From: Poa pratensis
Lineage: Eukaryota; Streptophyta; Magnoliopsida; Poales; Poaceae
Length of the DNA stretch: 64,000 nt
Assembly (NCBI GenBank): GCA_947311845.1
Contig: CAMZMU010000027.1
Coordinates: 47,618,758 to 47,682,757, forward strand
Reading direction: 5' to 3'
Positions 24,132 to 33,753 of the stretch are shown one piece after another. Positions within the stretch are counted from its first letter, which is position 1. Every line of letters begins with the position of its first letter. The notes under the pieces are model-generated. The model had not been told where the DNA came from. It saw only the letters and a list, made by a program, of their open reading frames with translations, and ran no database searches. The translations under genes were made by a program, and so were the position numbers.

Positions 24132-26042
24132 ATGAGTTTTAACTCAAATATGTCTTCCATTGAAGAGCCCCTCCTGCCATTAGTCCAGCGCGATCTGGAG
24201 TACTCTTCTTCCCAGCAAGACGGCAGCAAATCATGTGAGGTTCCAAACAGGTGCGCGACTTCCTTTCATCCAGAGAGTAATGTCAAAGCTAACTTTAGTA
24301 CTCCCAATCACCCTCCAGCCACTAATGAAAACACCAACATAGAATCCACACCGACTTTACAGCGGGTGCGTTCTTCACCTTCCATGTTCACATCGATCAA
24401 AGAAGCTCCCTGTGCACATGAGCTTGACGAGCAAAGCCGTGCTGCACAATACACACCATCAGTTACAAGGTAGGCTATTGCTAGTGTCATCCTATACATC
24501 TCAATTGGAGTCATTGTGTACATGACAAATGTTGAAGGCTTCAAGGGAAAATCCACGTTTAAGTTAGTGGATGGTCTTTACTTCACCGTCATTAGTTTGT
24601 GCACCATTGGGTATGGTGACATAGTCCCTTGTACTACCTTCACAAAGGTGTTCACATGCTTGTTTCTACTAATTGGTGTTCGCTTTGTTGACATTATGTT
24701 AAGTGGGCTGTTGACAAATGTGCTTGACAAGCAAAGAACAGTCCTACTTAGCACAATGGACGATAATAAGCTCAACAGGGTATTTGATACCTACATGATT
24801 GATGCTGAAAAGAAAAGGTCAAGAGGAAAGATGAAAGTACTACTTGCACTGGGAGTTGTTGCGGGATCTATCTTCATTTGCAGTCATAGTACATGAGGTG
24901 GAGGGCCTAAATTGGTTTGACAGCTTCTACTTATCAGTCATTTCTGTGATAACAGTTGGATATGGGGATTATGGCTTCTCAACAACAGCCGGAAGGCTCT
25001 CTGCGACCGTGTGCCTGTTGGTGAGCACTTCAGCAGTTGGCAAGGCATTCTTGTTCCTAACAGATCTAAGGATGGAGAGAAGGAATCGACGGACAACAAA
25101 ATGGATCCTCCAGAAGAAATTGGACAATGAGCCACTTGCTGCAGGCCTTGATAATGATGCATCTGTAAGGCACTGTGATTTTTCCATCAATTATCATGTC
25201 AAAAACTTATAGATAACATACACTTATATCTACTGATTGTCTTGAATTCAAGACTACATTATCCTATTTCTTTATGAGGAAGTCAATGTTATCTGATGAC
25301 ATGACCTTCCTTAATTTGTTGCACGACAAAGAGCTAACAATTTGTCATTCCTTTTACCAAATTCGCAAGGAAACAATAAAAACACAAACATGGTGATTAT
25401 AAACTAAATGCACAAGGAAACAGTAAATACTCCGTACAAACATAGTGAGTAACATTTTAGAAGATATTTCTATATAGAACATCTACAGAGGTATTCTGCA
25501 TGTGTATGTCGCAGATACCTGCATGGCCGCATACATGCTACACAATATATGATCCTTACTCCAGAGTACGCATTCATGTTTTGCAAAAAAAAAAAATGTT
25601 TCAATGACTAACTGTAAGAACCTTTTTGTGTAAGAAAATAGGCCAAGAGTGACCTTTTCCCAAATGTCAGAAATCAAGAAAGGAAATTAATACTCTATAG
25701 TTGATGTACGCGGTGCAAAGCCAGATACTTGTGATATGCATTAAGACCGCACAATCTTACATGGAATTATTTTTTGTCAGTTCATCACAACTTCTGCTTT
25801 TTTACATATTAGATTAGTTCAAAAGTATGTTACTGTGTCTTTTACACTCGAGTAAATTAATCATTAACATGTGATCGATATTCTCCCTGTGCAACAGAAA
25901 ATCAGACTTTTTGATCTACAAGCTGAAAGAGATGGGGAAGATCGATGAGAAAGACGTCACAATGATATCAGACCAGTTTGATCAGCTAGGCCTTGCAAAA
26001 TGTAGAAACGTTGCTATTGCCGACATAATTGGCAACTTATGA
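24132..26042 (+). pseudogene. Two-pore potassium channel (TPK/KCO family) pseudogene
   Basis: Exon 1 (24132-25164) begins MSFNSNMSSIEEPLLP, with a polar N-terminus typical of tonoplast TPK channels. It has both pore signatures, TIGYGD (about 24606) and TVGYGD (about 24954), between membrane segments. After an intron (GT at 25165, AG at 25896-25897) exon 2 encodes KSDFLIYKLKEMG and ends at TGA 26040-26042, the EF-hand-like C-terminus. Functional relatives are K+-selective vacuolar channels regulated by Ca2+ and 14-3-3 proteins. Lesions: TAG at 24471-24473 just before the first membrane segment, and a frameshift near 24880 with loss of several residues in the third segment. The exon 1/exon 2 phase also does not join cleanly. 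An inactive copy. Confidence 0.85.
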
Positions 26043-26097
26043 GTTATGAGTATTCATTATGTAAATTAGAGAAATATCTCATAATACAATGATCAAT

Positions 26098-26371
26098 ACC
26101 GTCTAATACTTTGTCAACTAGCTATCAAAACCTGCATGTGAATGTGAACTGTAACCTATAAAATGCCGTTTAATATTACAAGTAAACGAAACAAGGTCTA
26201 TTACAGTTGGTCTTGGAGTTGTATATTGCAGTACACAATATAAACACCGTCTGATACTTTGTTCACTAGGTAGCAAAACCTGCACATGGATGTGTAACCT
26301 ATTTAATGCCCTTTTATATTACAAGTGATCGAGACAAGGTCTACTCTAGTTGGTCTTGGAGTTGTATATTC
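26098..26371. repeat. Tandem duplication (~145-bp unit, two copies)
   Basis: Copies start with ACCGTCT(A/G)ATACTTTGT at 26098 and 26246 and both end GGTCTTGGAGTTGTATATT (about 26227 and 26370). They differ by scattered substitutions and small indels. It lies just downstream of the channel pseudogene. Confidence 0.8.
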
Positions 26372-26610
26372 TTGTTGTGTGGTAGAACTAAACGTCCAAA
26401 TGCTGGCTGGATGAAGTCAAATCATACCCACAGTTTCAGTTTTTTTTACATATTCCTCAGCCGGATTGTATGGATTTGTAATTAAGGATACGAGACAGAA
26501 CTGGATAATATGAGATTTGCGCAGTGTAATTGAAGCAATTAGAAAACTTACCAAAGGTCGGGACATGGCATGACATTATGAACTCTGACGTTTTCTACTT
26601 TGCTATTATC

Positions 26611-28293
26611 TCAACTTCTCAAGCCATCAGATCCAGTATCATTTACTGTATTATTATCCAAAATCTTCGCAAACCTGGAAAATTTAGTTACTGTAATGAA
26701 GATCAAACATATTTGGTATGACAATACAAAAACTGCCAAACACAAAACAGAAATTAATTCAATCTGAACTTATTGTGCTCCCCCTTCAAGACTCACCTTT
26801 CTCTAATTTCAGTTATAAACTTCAATACAATTGGCAATTTGTGCCACTTGCTGTTAGTCGACTCCTGAATGTCCACATCTGCTACTAATTGGGAATTGAT
26901 GTACTGCTCAATTTCACATTCTAATGAATTTAGCTGTGAATGAATATACTCTAGAAAATCATCATACACAGAACGATCGTCTGTGCTGTTTCTTGGATAA
27001 TGATCCATGGAAAATATATGCTTATCATCCATCTGATGTTTACTTATCTCAGATTGGCCGGTCAAGTTTGTAGATACCACATTTTTCGTCTCAAAAGACC
27101 TCTTTTCAATTGATTTAAGAAGAGAGTCAGACTCGTCCAGCCCATCATCAATTTTACCGGAGAAAACTCTTATCTCGTCATTGGATTCTTCACCATTAGG
27201 CGTCCCTGGACGCAATGCGTGCTCAATTAACATATTCTGCTTCACCGAAATAGCCTGAAAAAAAATAAAAGTTTCAGTTACACAGATGGCTGAATTATAT
27301 TGTTTTTAAGTTCATGAGTGGGAGTGGTATAGTGGTTTGTTTTTAAGTTCATGAGTGGGAGTGGTATAGTGGTTACGAGAGATGTCATCTATGTACTTGT
27401 TATATGACTTAATTGAAGAAAAAGCATGTAAAAATCATACTTGATGTAATCACCAGGATTGCCACAACAGTATGACATTGTCTAAGTATGACTTGTCAAG
27501 ACACTGTGCAATTTTGGCACAAAAATTCAAAATAGAGAAGATAAATCAATTTTACAAAAAAAAACTATCATATAGCACATGATGATAAAAGAAGATGTCA
27601 TCACCTCACTAATCTTTGCTGAAAGCTTTTCCAGCAGCTCAATGCGCCCTTTTAAGTTCTCCAGAGCTTTGGTCAACTTCTTCTTTTGCACAAACAGGTC
27701 CACTGCCTCATTCTCTCTGCCCATCCGGACACTGACCGCGGCTCTCTTCTTAAGATTCTCCGCGGCCTCGGTCAACCGCACGAGCCTTACCCTAGCACTT
27801 GTTGCTAGAAGAAAACATACAGTCATTTTTCGACAAGGATGGTGTGCACTTGTGCAACGAGTACTCTAGCAAAAACATAAGTGCACTTGTGCAATACAAC
27901 AACTATCCTTCTTTCGCAAAATAAAAAATATAACAGCTATTCTAGAAAGCCCAAGTTGTACCCCTATCCACAAATCTACTAAGTAGATGGATGTGTCACG
28001 CTGTAACATTTGGAATCACAGCTATTTTTTGCAATTCCTAGCACAAATTTTGTGGAGTAATCACAGCGATATAGAATGAGTAGAGGAACATGTATACCTT
28101 TGGATTGGGTGACGTCGGCTTCGGCGTGGAGTTGGAGGAGCTGCCCCCGCAGGCGCTCGAACGTCGGCGGGGCCGGATCGCCGCCGCGGCTAGATGCCGC
28201 GAGGACGAACCGCCGAGGAGTGGCCCTTGCGCGCCTCCACCATGCCCCCGCCGCAGGAGGCGGCGGCGCCACTAGCAACGACGCGAAGGCCAT
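26611..28293 (-). CDS. Putative plastid-targeted coiled-coil protein, function unknown
   Basis: Four exons, all with GT-AG junctions and matching phases: 28293-28098, 27804-27605, 27254-26797, 26674-26611. They give 305 residues with stop TGA at 26613-26611. The N-terminus MAFASLLVAPPPPAAG with Arg/Ala/Ser-rich sequence (ARATPRRFVLAASSRGG) looks like a chloroplast transit peptide. Residues ~45-130 are Leu/Glu/Lys-rich with heptad spacing (LRGQLLQLHAEADVTQSK, LTEAAENLKKRAAVSVRMG, KALENLKGRIELLEKLSAKI), predicting a coiled coil. The remainder is acidic and polar. No catalytic motif is visible. Homologous-looking uncharacterised proteins are common in plants, but I cannot name one with a known role. 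The ATG is the first in frame and is followed directly by the transit-like sequence. No lesion found. Confidence 0.82.
27301..27374. repeat. Perfect 37-bp tandem duplication in an intron
   Basis: Two identical adjacent copies (27301-27337, 27338-27374) starting TGTTTTTAAGTTCATG, inside intron 2 of the coiled-coil gene. Perfect identity suggests a recent event. Confidence 0.9.
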
Positions 28294-28749
28294 CTCTTCT
28301 CTCTACCTTCCACAGGCCCTCGCCGCGGCAGTCCACCGGCCAAACGAAACGGCTGGGCACTGAAAGCGGAAAACTGATGTTTCGTGGCCTGCCAATGAAG
28401 ACGTAATACTTGTCTACGTAAACGCCCGGCGAACACGAGCTAAGAGAAACGTCTGTTTTGTCGCGTCAAATAATTTGTCAGTTCAGAATCACAAGGTTTG
28501 CAGTCGCTACCGGTCAATCGGAAAGTATGATTTTTACGCCTAGGATCGAATACATTATTTTTCCAAAAAAAAAAAAAAAAGAATACATTATTTTTCCCGT
28601 GATGTGAAAATCACGCTCGGAAGAAGCTGCCACAAATTTGTTGGTCAAGTCCAACCTGACAGTCCATTTGGACGACGGCCGGTTGCAACGGTGGGTAAAT
28701 ACCGCTATATAGCATCAGCTCCCCCGTACAAGTGCAGGTGTTTCTCTAA
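28294..28749. other. Promoter flank of the coiled-coil gene
   Basis: Contains the 5' flank of the minus-strand gene and an A-rich run near 28565. No separate gene seen. Confidence 0.4.
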
Positions 28750-30782
28750 GGCTGGTGCCAGTGCACCGCCCGGCTATAGCCCCGCCACGTCAGTTTTTAC
28801 CCCCACTCTCACCCTACTCTCACCTCACTCTCACCTCACGGTGCCAGTGCACGGGCTGTAGTGGCAGGCTGTAGCAACGTCAGCTTCTCTCTCCTCCACG
28901 TCAGCATTTCTTTTTCACATTTAGTTATTTCACTCGCTTTTGTTTAGACATTCAAAATAATGCAATAGAATTATTTTATTCAACTAAAAATATTACCGAT
29001 TACATAGTAAATTAAAAAATTACATAAAAAATTACATAAAAAATTAAATAATAAATAAAAAATACATTCTAATCCTCCTCGTCCTCATCCTCATCATCTT
29101 GCAGCCCAAGCTCTTTTTCCACCATCTTCATGGCCTTCTCATGCTTGTGTTTTTCTGCTTCGTCCATGTCTGTGGTTGATCGGTCCTTCATTTTGTTCCA
29201 TTGCTTGAGTAGCTTAGCCTTCACTAAACCACTCCACATGTTTTTCATTGCGAAGGCTTTACTTGCTACCTCACTGCTTGATGAGGATTCCTTCCCCTTC
29301 CTCCTTCCCTTCTCCTTCTCCCTCCGTGCCGCCGCCTTGGCCCTATCGCGGCCTATTGGACGCTCCTCCTCCGTGTCTTCGGATCCACTGCCAGAGCTGT
29401 ACTCACCAGAAACTCCGAGACGGCTTCTCTTGGCAGTGGAATCGGATCCACTACCAGGACCATGTTGTCCTTTCCACTTCGGTTCATTGCGAACCGCTTC
29501 CCACCAGTGGATGCGTCTGAAAGGCTGAGTCACTCTTATGTGATTCTCGTACCTCGCCTGCGCCGCCTTCATGACCATTGCATCGTCTGCTCCACTCTGA
29601 CGTAACCTTTCTTCTTGGATGTAGTATCCGTTAAACAAGCTCACCTCACGGTTGTAGACGTTCCAATGATCCTTCAGTTGCTTCGCGGTCCGATGACGGG
29701 AAGGTGCCGAGGTAGAGTTGAAGGTGTCAGCTATCTGACCCCAAAAACTACCGCCGGTCTTGCTATTACCGGCGATAGAGTCCTTAGAGTGAAAAATCCA
29801 AGCATGAACCTACCCCGAAATAGATATTGTTAGTCAGCAGTTGTCCAGTGAAAAATCCAAGCATGAATCCAAGCAAGAAAATTCCATATTAAATAGATGA
29901 CGGGTAATTAAATTACCAGTTTTTCCTCCTCCGCAGTTGTCCAGTCAAGCCTCTTTGGACGCTTAGGTTGGATTGTTTCGTTTTGAGACTCGGAGCCGGA
30001 GCTTTGAGCAGTGGGTGGAGGAGGTGGTGGGGGGTTTGGAGCATATGGCGCGTATGGAGCATATGGAGGTGGAGGGTATGGATACGGAGGTAGAGTCCCA
30101 CTCCCGGTACCTGTAGGTGGAGCATGTGGAGGTGGAGGGTATGGATACGGAGGCGTAGGGTATGAACCATGTGGAGGTGGAGGGTATGGATATGGAGGTG
30201 GAGGGTATGGCCCCAGAGGTGGTGCGCCGGAGGGGAGTAATACTCGGGGATGCGGTGAAGAACCGACATCGGAGCGACGATGTGTCGGAGAGAAATCTTC
30301 ATGGGGAGGGACGTCGGACTGCAAGAGATCGGTGAATGCGGTCAAATCTGGAGACCAACCCGACATGGTGGAGAGAAATGAGATGAAGTGGGGTGTGGAA
30401 GTGAGATGAAGGTGGGGGTATTTATAGGGGGTTGGGGATGAAATTTGGAATTTTTTGCAATTTTTTTTTGAATTTTTTGAAGCTCCAACGGATACCTCAA
30501 CGGCTAGCTGACGTGGACGAATCAGAGCTCGCCACGTCAGCTAGCCGTTGCTACCGCCCGCTCTCGCCCCACCCCGCCATCGCGTCGCCCGCCTCCCGCC
30601 CCACTCCCGCCTCCCTCTCGCCGCCCTCTCGCCGCCAACGCGGGCGACAGCGGGGCGGTAGCGCCCGCTACCGCCGGGCGACGGAACCGTCGCCCGCCGC
30701 TGCCGTCCCGCCTCCCTATCGCCTCGCTCCCGCCCCGACCCGGGCGGTATCGCCCGCCCTCCAGCCCGCGTTGGCACCAGCC
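28750..30782 (-). mobile_element. PIF/Harbinger-like DNA transposon carrying only the Myb-like ORF
   Basis: 2033 bp bounded by terminal inverted repeats (GGCTGGTGCCA at 28750, TGGCACCAGCC ending at 30782) and a 3-bp TAA target duplication (28747-28749, 30783-30785), both hallmarks of PIF/Harbinger. Autonomous members carry a DDE transposase and a Myb/SANT ORF1; here only the latter is present (29069-30366). GC-rich subterminal sequence fills 30490-30770. The missing transposase makes it non-autonomous unless helped in trans. Confidence 0.82.
29069..30366 (-). CDS. Myb/SANT-like (trihelix/NAM-associated) protein of a Harbinger-like element
   Basis: Two exons (30366-29917 and 29809-29069) join in phase 0 to give 396 residues without interruption. 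The N-terminal third is Pro/Tyr-rich with repeats of PPYPYPPPP, encoded by a ~27-bp tandem repeat. A Myb/SANT-like DNA-binding domain starts near residue 137 (KRPKRLDWTTAEEEKL) and continues across the splice site (VHAWIFHSKD, GGSFWGQIADTFN, RTAKQLKDHWN). The next block (FNGYYIQEERLRQSGADDAM, ARYENHIRV) matches the NAM-associated region of grass proteins often mislabelled GST T3-like. The tail is basic, then strongly acidic (DDEDEDEED). In Harbinger elements ORF1 binds element ends and helps the transposase into the nucleus. It lies wholly inside the TIR-bounded element, so I read it as transposon-encoded. Confidence 0.8.
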
Positions 30783-31134
30783 TAACAGCATTTGGGACTT
30801 GCATCCTCAAGACTTCCCCCCAGGAGCTAGCAGATCGAGAGCTGTAGCATATATATCGACGCATGAACGTCCTCCTCCTGCAGCTGCTGCTGAATTAAAA
30901 GGTCAAATCTTCATCTCTATTAATTTGGAGCAATGCATTACGCCATCACCAATTCGAATTCAGGTTTTTCAGCCTAAGTGGATCTCTGTGGGTTGCCATG
31001 TGTTCATAGTTTTTTTTATCTCGTTACGAGGTTGGTGTTCATATACTGTGAGGTGTGAGCATGTGAAAGACACCGTTCCATTTATACATGTGTCAAGATC
31101 ATTTTACATTGCTTGCATACGTGTTGATATGATG

Positions 31135-31227
31135 CTCCCTCCGATCCGGTAAATGTGTTGTCAGAAACGTTCGGTTCAGTACAATTCATACGCACAAGTC
31201 CCGGCACTTTGTGCGGATGGGAGGGAG
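31135..31227. mobile_element. Stowaway-like MITE (93 bp)
   Basis: Ends CTCCCTCCGATCC and GGATGGGAGGGAG form inverted repeats. The right flank is TA; the left flank is TG, a decayed TA. Non-coding. Confidence 0.65.
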
Positions 31228-31387
31228 TATAATTCAACGTTTCGTGTTGTTGTATGCATGGTTTGCACAGGAGAAGTCTCACGCATGAATGCTATCCCCT
31301 CCGTTGCTAATATAAGATGTTTTAAAGTTTTTCCATATTTACATGTTTACAAATGTATCTACACATATTCTAGTGTGTATATTTACC

Positions 31388-31653
31388 AGGTTTTTGGTTA
31401 TCAGTCCGGAAATCCGGTTACCGCCCGGTAACCGGATATCCGAGCAACCCCCAGAAATGGTTATCCCGAGCGAAAAAATACTTACATTTTTGAATTTTTA
31501 CGACAACACTAGGTAAATGGTCAAGTCAGGAACCAAAAGCTTTGAATTTTTGGATCTTTGGTTTTTGAATTCGTCAGGTAACCGGTTGGGATTTTCCGGT
31601 AACCACAGTAACCCACTCGGAATTTTTTCCAACCGGGAGCCAAAACCTTCATG
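31388..31653. mobile_element. Small TIR element nested in the Stowaway MITE
   Basis: 266 bp flanked by the direct repeat TTTACC (31382-31387 and 31654-31659). Its ends (AGGTTTTTGG and, inverted on the right, AGGTTTTGGC a few bases in) are imperfect inverted repeats. It is rich in GGTAACCGG-type palindromes. The family was not identified. Confidence 0.55.
31412..31437. repeat. Perfect palindrome with 12-bp arms
   Basis: ATCCGGTTACCG, a CC centre, then CGGTAACCGGAT. It lies within the nested TIR element and can form a cruciform or hairpin. Confidence 0.9.
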
Positions 31654-32208
31654 TTTACCCATTTAATATGTATGTAAACAACATGTTTAACATCAAAATA
31701 TTTTACATTAAAAACGGAGTGAGTACTATGCATACACCCATGTCATTTGCTGAAACCTGAAAACAAGGTTTCGGGTATCTTTCCTGAATCCAATCGACAG
31801 CCGAGTCAACAAGGACAGGCACCGGCGGCACAGATATGGCAAATTGCAAGGAATACAAGATACGCATTGTTCAATGCAGTTATTAACACAAACGAGCTGT
31901 CCGCGCGTACAAATATAGACGGATGGACCTGCAGGTTCATGATATGCACGCACACTCAACCGGCAGGTCGACGTAACGCACGCAGGAGCAGCAGGTGAAC
32001 ACATTAATTCACATCAATCAGCAACACGAAGGTCTTTGCAATCCATACACATTCTTGAAATTTTTTAAGAGCAGCAATGTTAAGTCGCGATGGAGCAGTT
32101 TAGTATGAAGCTGCTCATGATCAAGATCAACTTACTTCTTTGCTAGTCAGCTGATTCACGATTACTTAACACTAGACGGTGCATAGATCGTACAGTGGTC
32201 ACAAATCA

Positions 32209-33144
32209 TCAGCTAGCGCCACCCTGATCGGTCTCAGCATCCTTGTGGTCAGGGGCGAGGCGGTCGGCGAGCTGGCTCTCACTGATCAAGGAATCAAGAA
32301 ACGAGGTGAACGTGTCGTCGTCCACCATTGGACACCCCAGGACGTCGTCGAAGCCGGCTCGGCGAACAGCAGCACCGTAGTCGGCAATGAACTCATCCCC
32401 GAATCCTTCGAAGCCAATGGCGGCGTCCAGGCTCATCGTTGCTGTGATGAAGTCGTCATCGCCTCCGTCGGCTGGGCTGTCACGGCCGTCGCATCCAGTT
32501 CCAGCAGCGCCCGACGAGGTTTGTTGCACTGCTGGCGGAGGTCGCGGGGGTTCGACCGCTGTTGCCGTCTTTTCTGCAGCAACCGCCGTGGCGTGGGAGC
32601 GCCCAGCCGCTACTGTCTTGCCGGTAGGAGCGGCGAGGGGCATGTGCGTCCGCGGGTCTAGGCCCTGGGCTACGAGCTTCTTGCTGAGGTGCGAGTTCCA
32701 GTAGTTCTTGATCTCGTTGTCCGTGCGGCCCGGCAGCCTCCCGGCGATGAGCGACCACCTGCGTGCACATCCTCCATCATTTCGTCAAGCATGCACGCAG
32801 GGAGAAACATGTGCATATGGCATTTCAGCGAGCTAGATGCATGCGTGCACGCACCGGTTGCCGAGGACGCGGTGGAGGCGGTGGATGAGGTCCTCCTCGT
32901 CGTCGGCGATGGGGCCGCGCTTGATGTCCGGCCTGAGGTAGTTCATCCACCGGAAGCGGCAGCTCTTGCCGCACCGCAGGAGCCCCGCGCGCCGCGGCAG
33001 CGTGCGCCACCGCCCCTCCCCCTCGCGCTCCACGAACCGCGACAGCACCTCGTCCTCCTGCGCCGTCCACGGCCCCCGCTTCAGCGGCGGCTGGCCCTCG
33101 GCGCTCCGGGCTACACTCTGCGCCGGCGGCTTCCGCCGTGCCAT
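32209..33144 (-). CDS. R2R3-MYB transcription factor
   Basis: Two exons (33144-32855, 32758-32209), GT-AG, phase 2, 279 residues. R2 begins [17 protein letters not shown] with the regular tryptophans (GPW, GRW, RWMNYL). R3 has Ile in place of the first Trp (RGPI) and keeps the other two (NRW, YWN), as is usual. The only intron is at GNR|W in R3, a conserved plant MYB position; the common R2 intron is absent. The bHLH-binding motif of C1/TT2/MYB5-type regulators is nearly complete in R3 ([20 protein letters not shown]), with Val where Leu is usual. [20 protein letters not shown] follows R3. The C-terminus is Ala/Asp-rich and acidic, consistent with activation. By eye closest to the MYB5/C1 group that acts with bHLH partners on flavonoid or epidermal genes; the target is unknown. 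Confidence 0.9.
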
Positions 33145-33429
33145 CGATCGGTCTCTGCTTCGTGGGAGAGAAATGCAGAGCGTTGGACTTTGGCTCCTCA
33201 CTGATCGACTGCTGCGCTTGCTTTTCTTGAGGCTTGAACTTTTCTCGCCGTGCGCCGCAGCGCCACCTCCCCGGAGAGGCAACGGTCGGTGGGGTGGTTT
33301 GTCCCTTCTGCGCGGCGGTCTGTTCCGTTTTCGGAAACGGGGGAATTTTGGATTGAATGGCGGCGTGTCACGCTCACGCACTACCCGATCCGGGGCAAAC
33401 CACAAGAGGCGGATTGTGGTACCGTGTAG
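33145..33429. other. MYB gene upstream flank
   Basis: 5' UTR and promoter-proximal region of the minus-strand MYB gene; no clear TATA box found. Confidence 0.4.
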
Positions 33430-33444
33430 CTCCAAATTTAGAAT

Positions 33445-33738
33445 TATTTTTTTTAGAAAAAAAGTACAACGCAAACGCTCACATACACACGCATACACTC
33501 ACCCCTATGAACGCACACACGCACACCCTAACCCTATGAGCACCTCCGAGAGACTGAGCCGGCGGTTGGGTCTTGAGATTGACGAAGTCACCACGGACGC
33601 CTCGCTGTCGACGGGAACGTCGCCTCCCACTGAAGAATATTCTGCCTAAATAAGAACAACAGCGTCAAACCTGGGGCTTGAACTCTGGTAGGCTGGGGTA
33701 CAACCACCCTCCTAACCATCTTGCCACAGGCAAGTTCT
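33445..33738 (-). mobile_element. tRNA-derived SINE (Au-SINE-like) with intact target duplication
   Basis: Flanked by a perfect 15-bp duplication CTCCAAATTTAGAAT (33430-33444 and 33739-33753). Read on the minus strand, the head has an A-box (TGGCAAGATGG) and B-box (GAGTTCAAGCC) at tRNA spacing. The body includes the Triticeae-typical GTGGGAGGCGACGTTCCCGT and GGCTCAGTCTCTCGGAGGTG blocks, then a TG-rich stretch and an A-rich tail. It inserted about 300 bp upstream of the MYB start codon. Confidence 0.85.
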
Positions 33739-33753
33739 CTCCAAATTTAGAAT

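Larger units (their letters stand above)
31295..31723. mobile_element. Stowaway-type MITE interrupted by another element
   Basis: Outer ends (TCCCCTCCGTTGCTAATA at the left; AAAAACGGAGTGAG at the right) are imperfect inverted repeats with TA at 31293-31294 and 31724-31725. The two halves (to 31387 and from 31654) are separated by a 266-bp insertion with its own target duplication. Confidence 0.7.
30786..32208. other. Intergenic region rich in MITEs
   Basis: Downstream flank of the MYB gene. Holds a small Stowaway-like element (31135-31227) and a nested MITE pair (31295-31723). No coding gene recognised. Confidence 0.5.

Noticed and set aside
32966..33649. 227-codon plus-strand frame opposite the MYB gene
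   Set aside because: Antisense to the MYB repeats and SINE, with no domain; the minus-strand MYB explains the openness.
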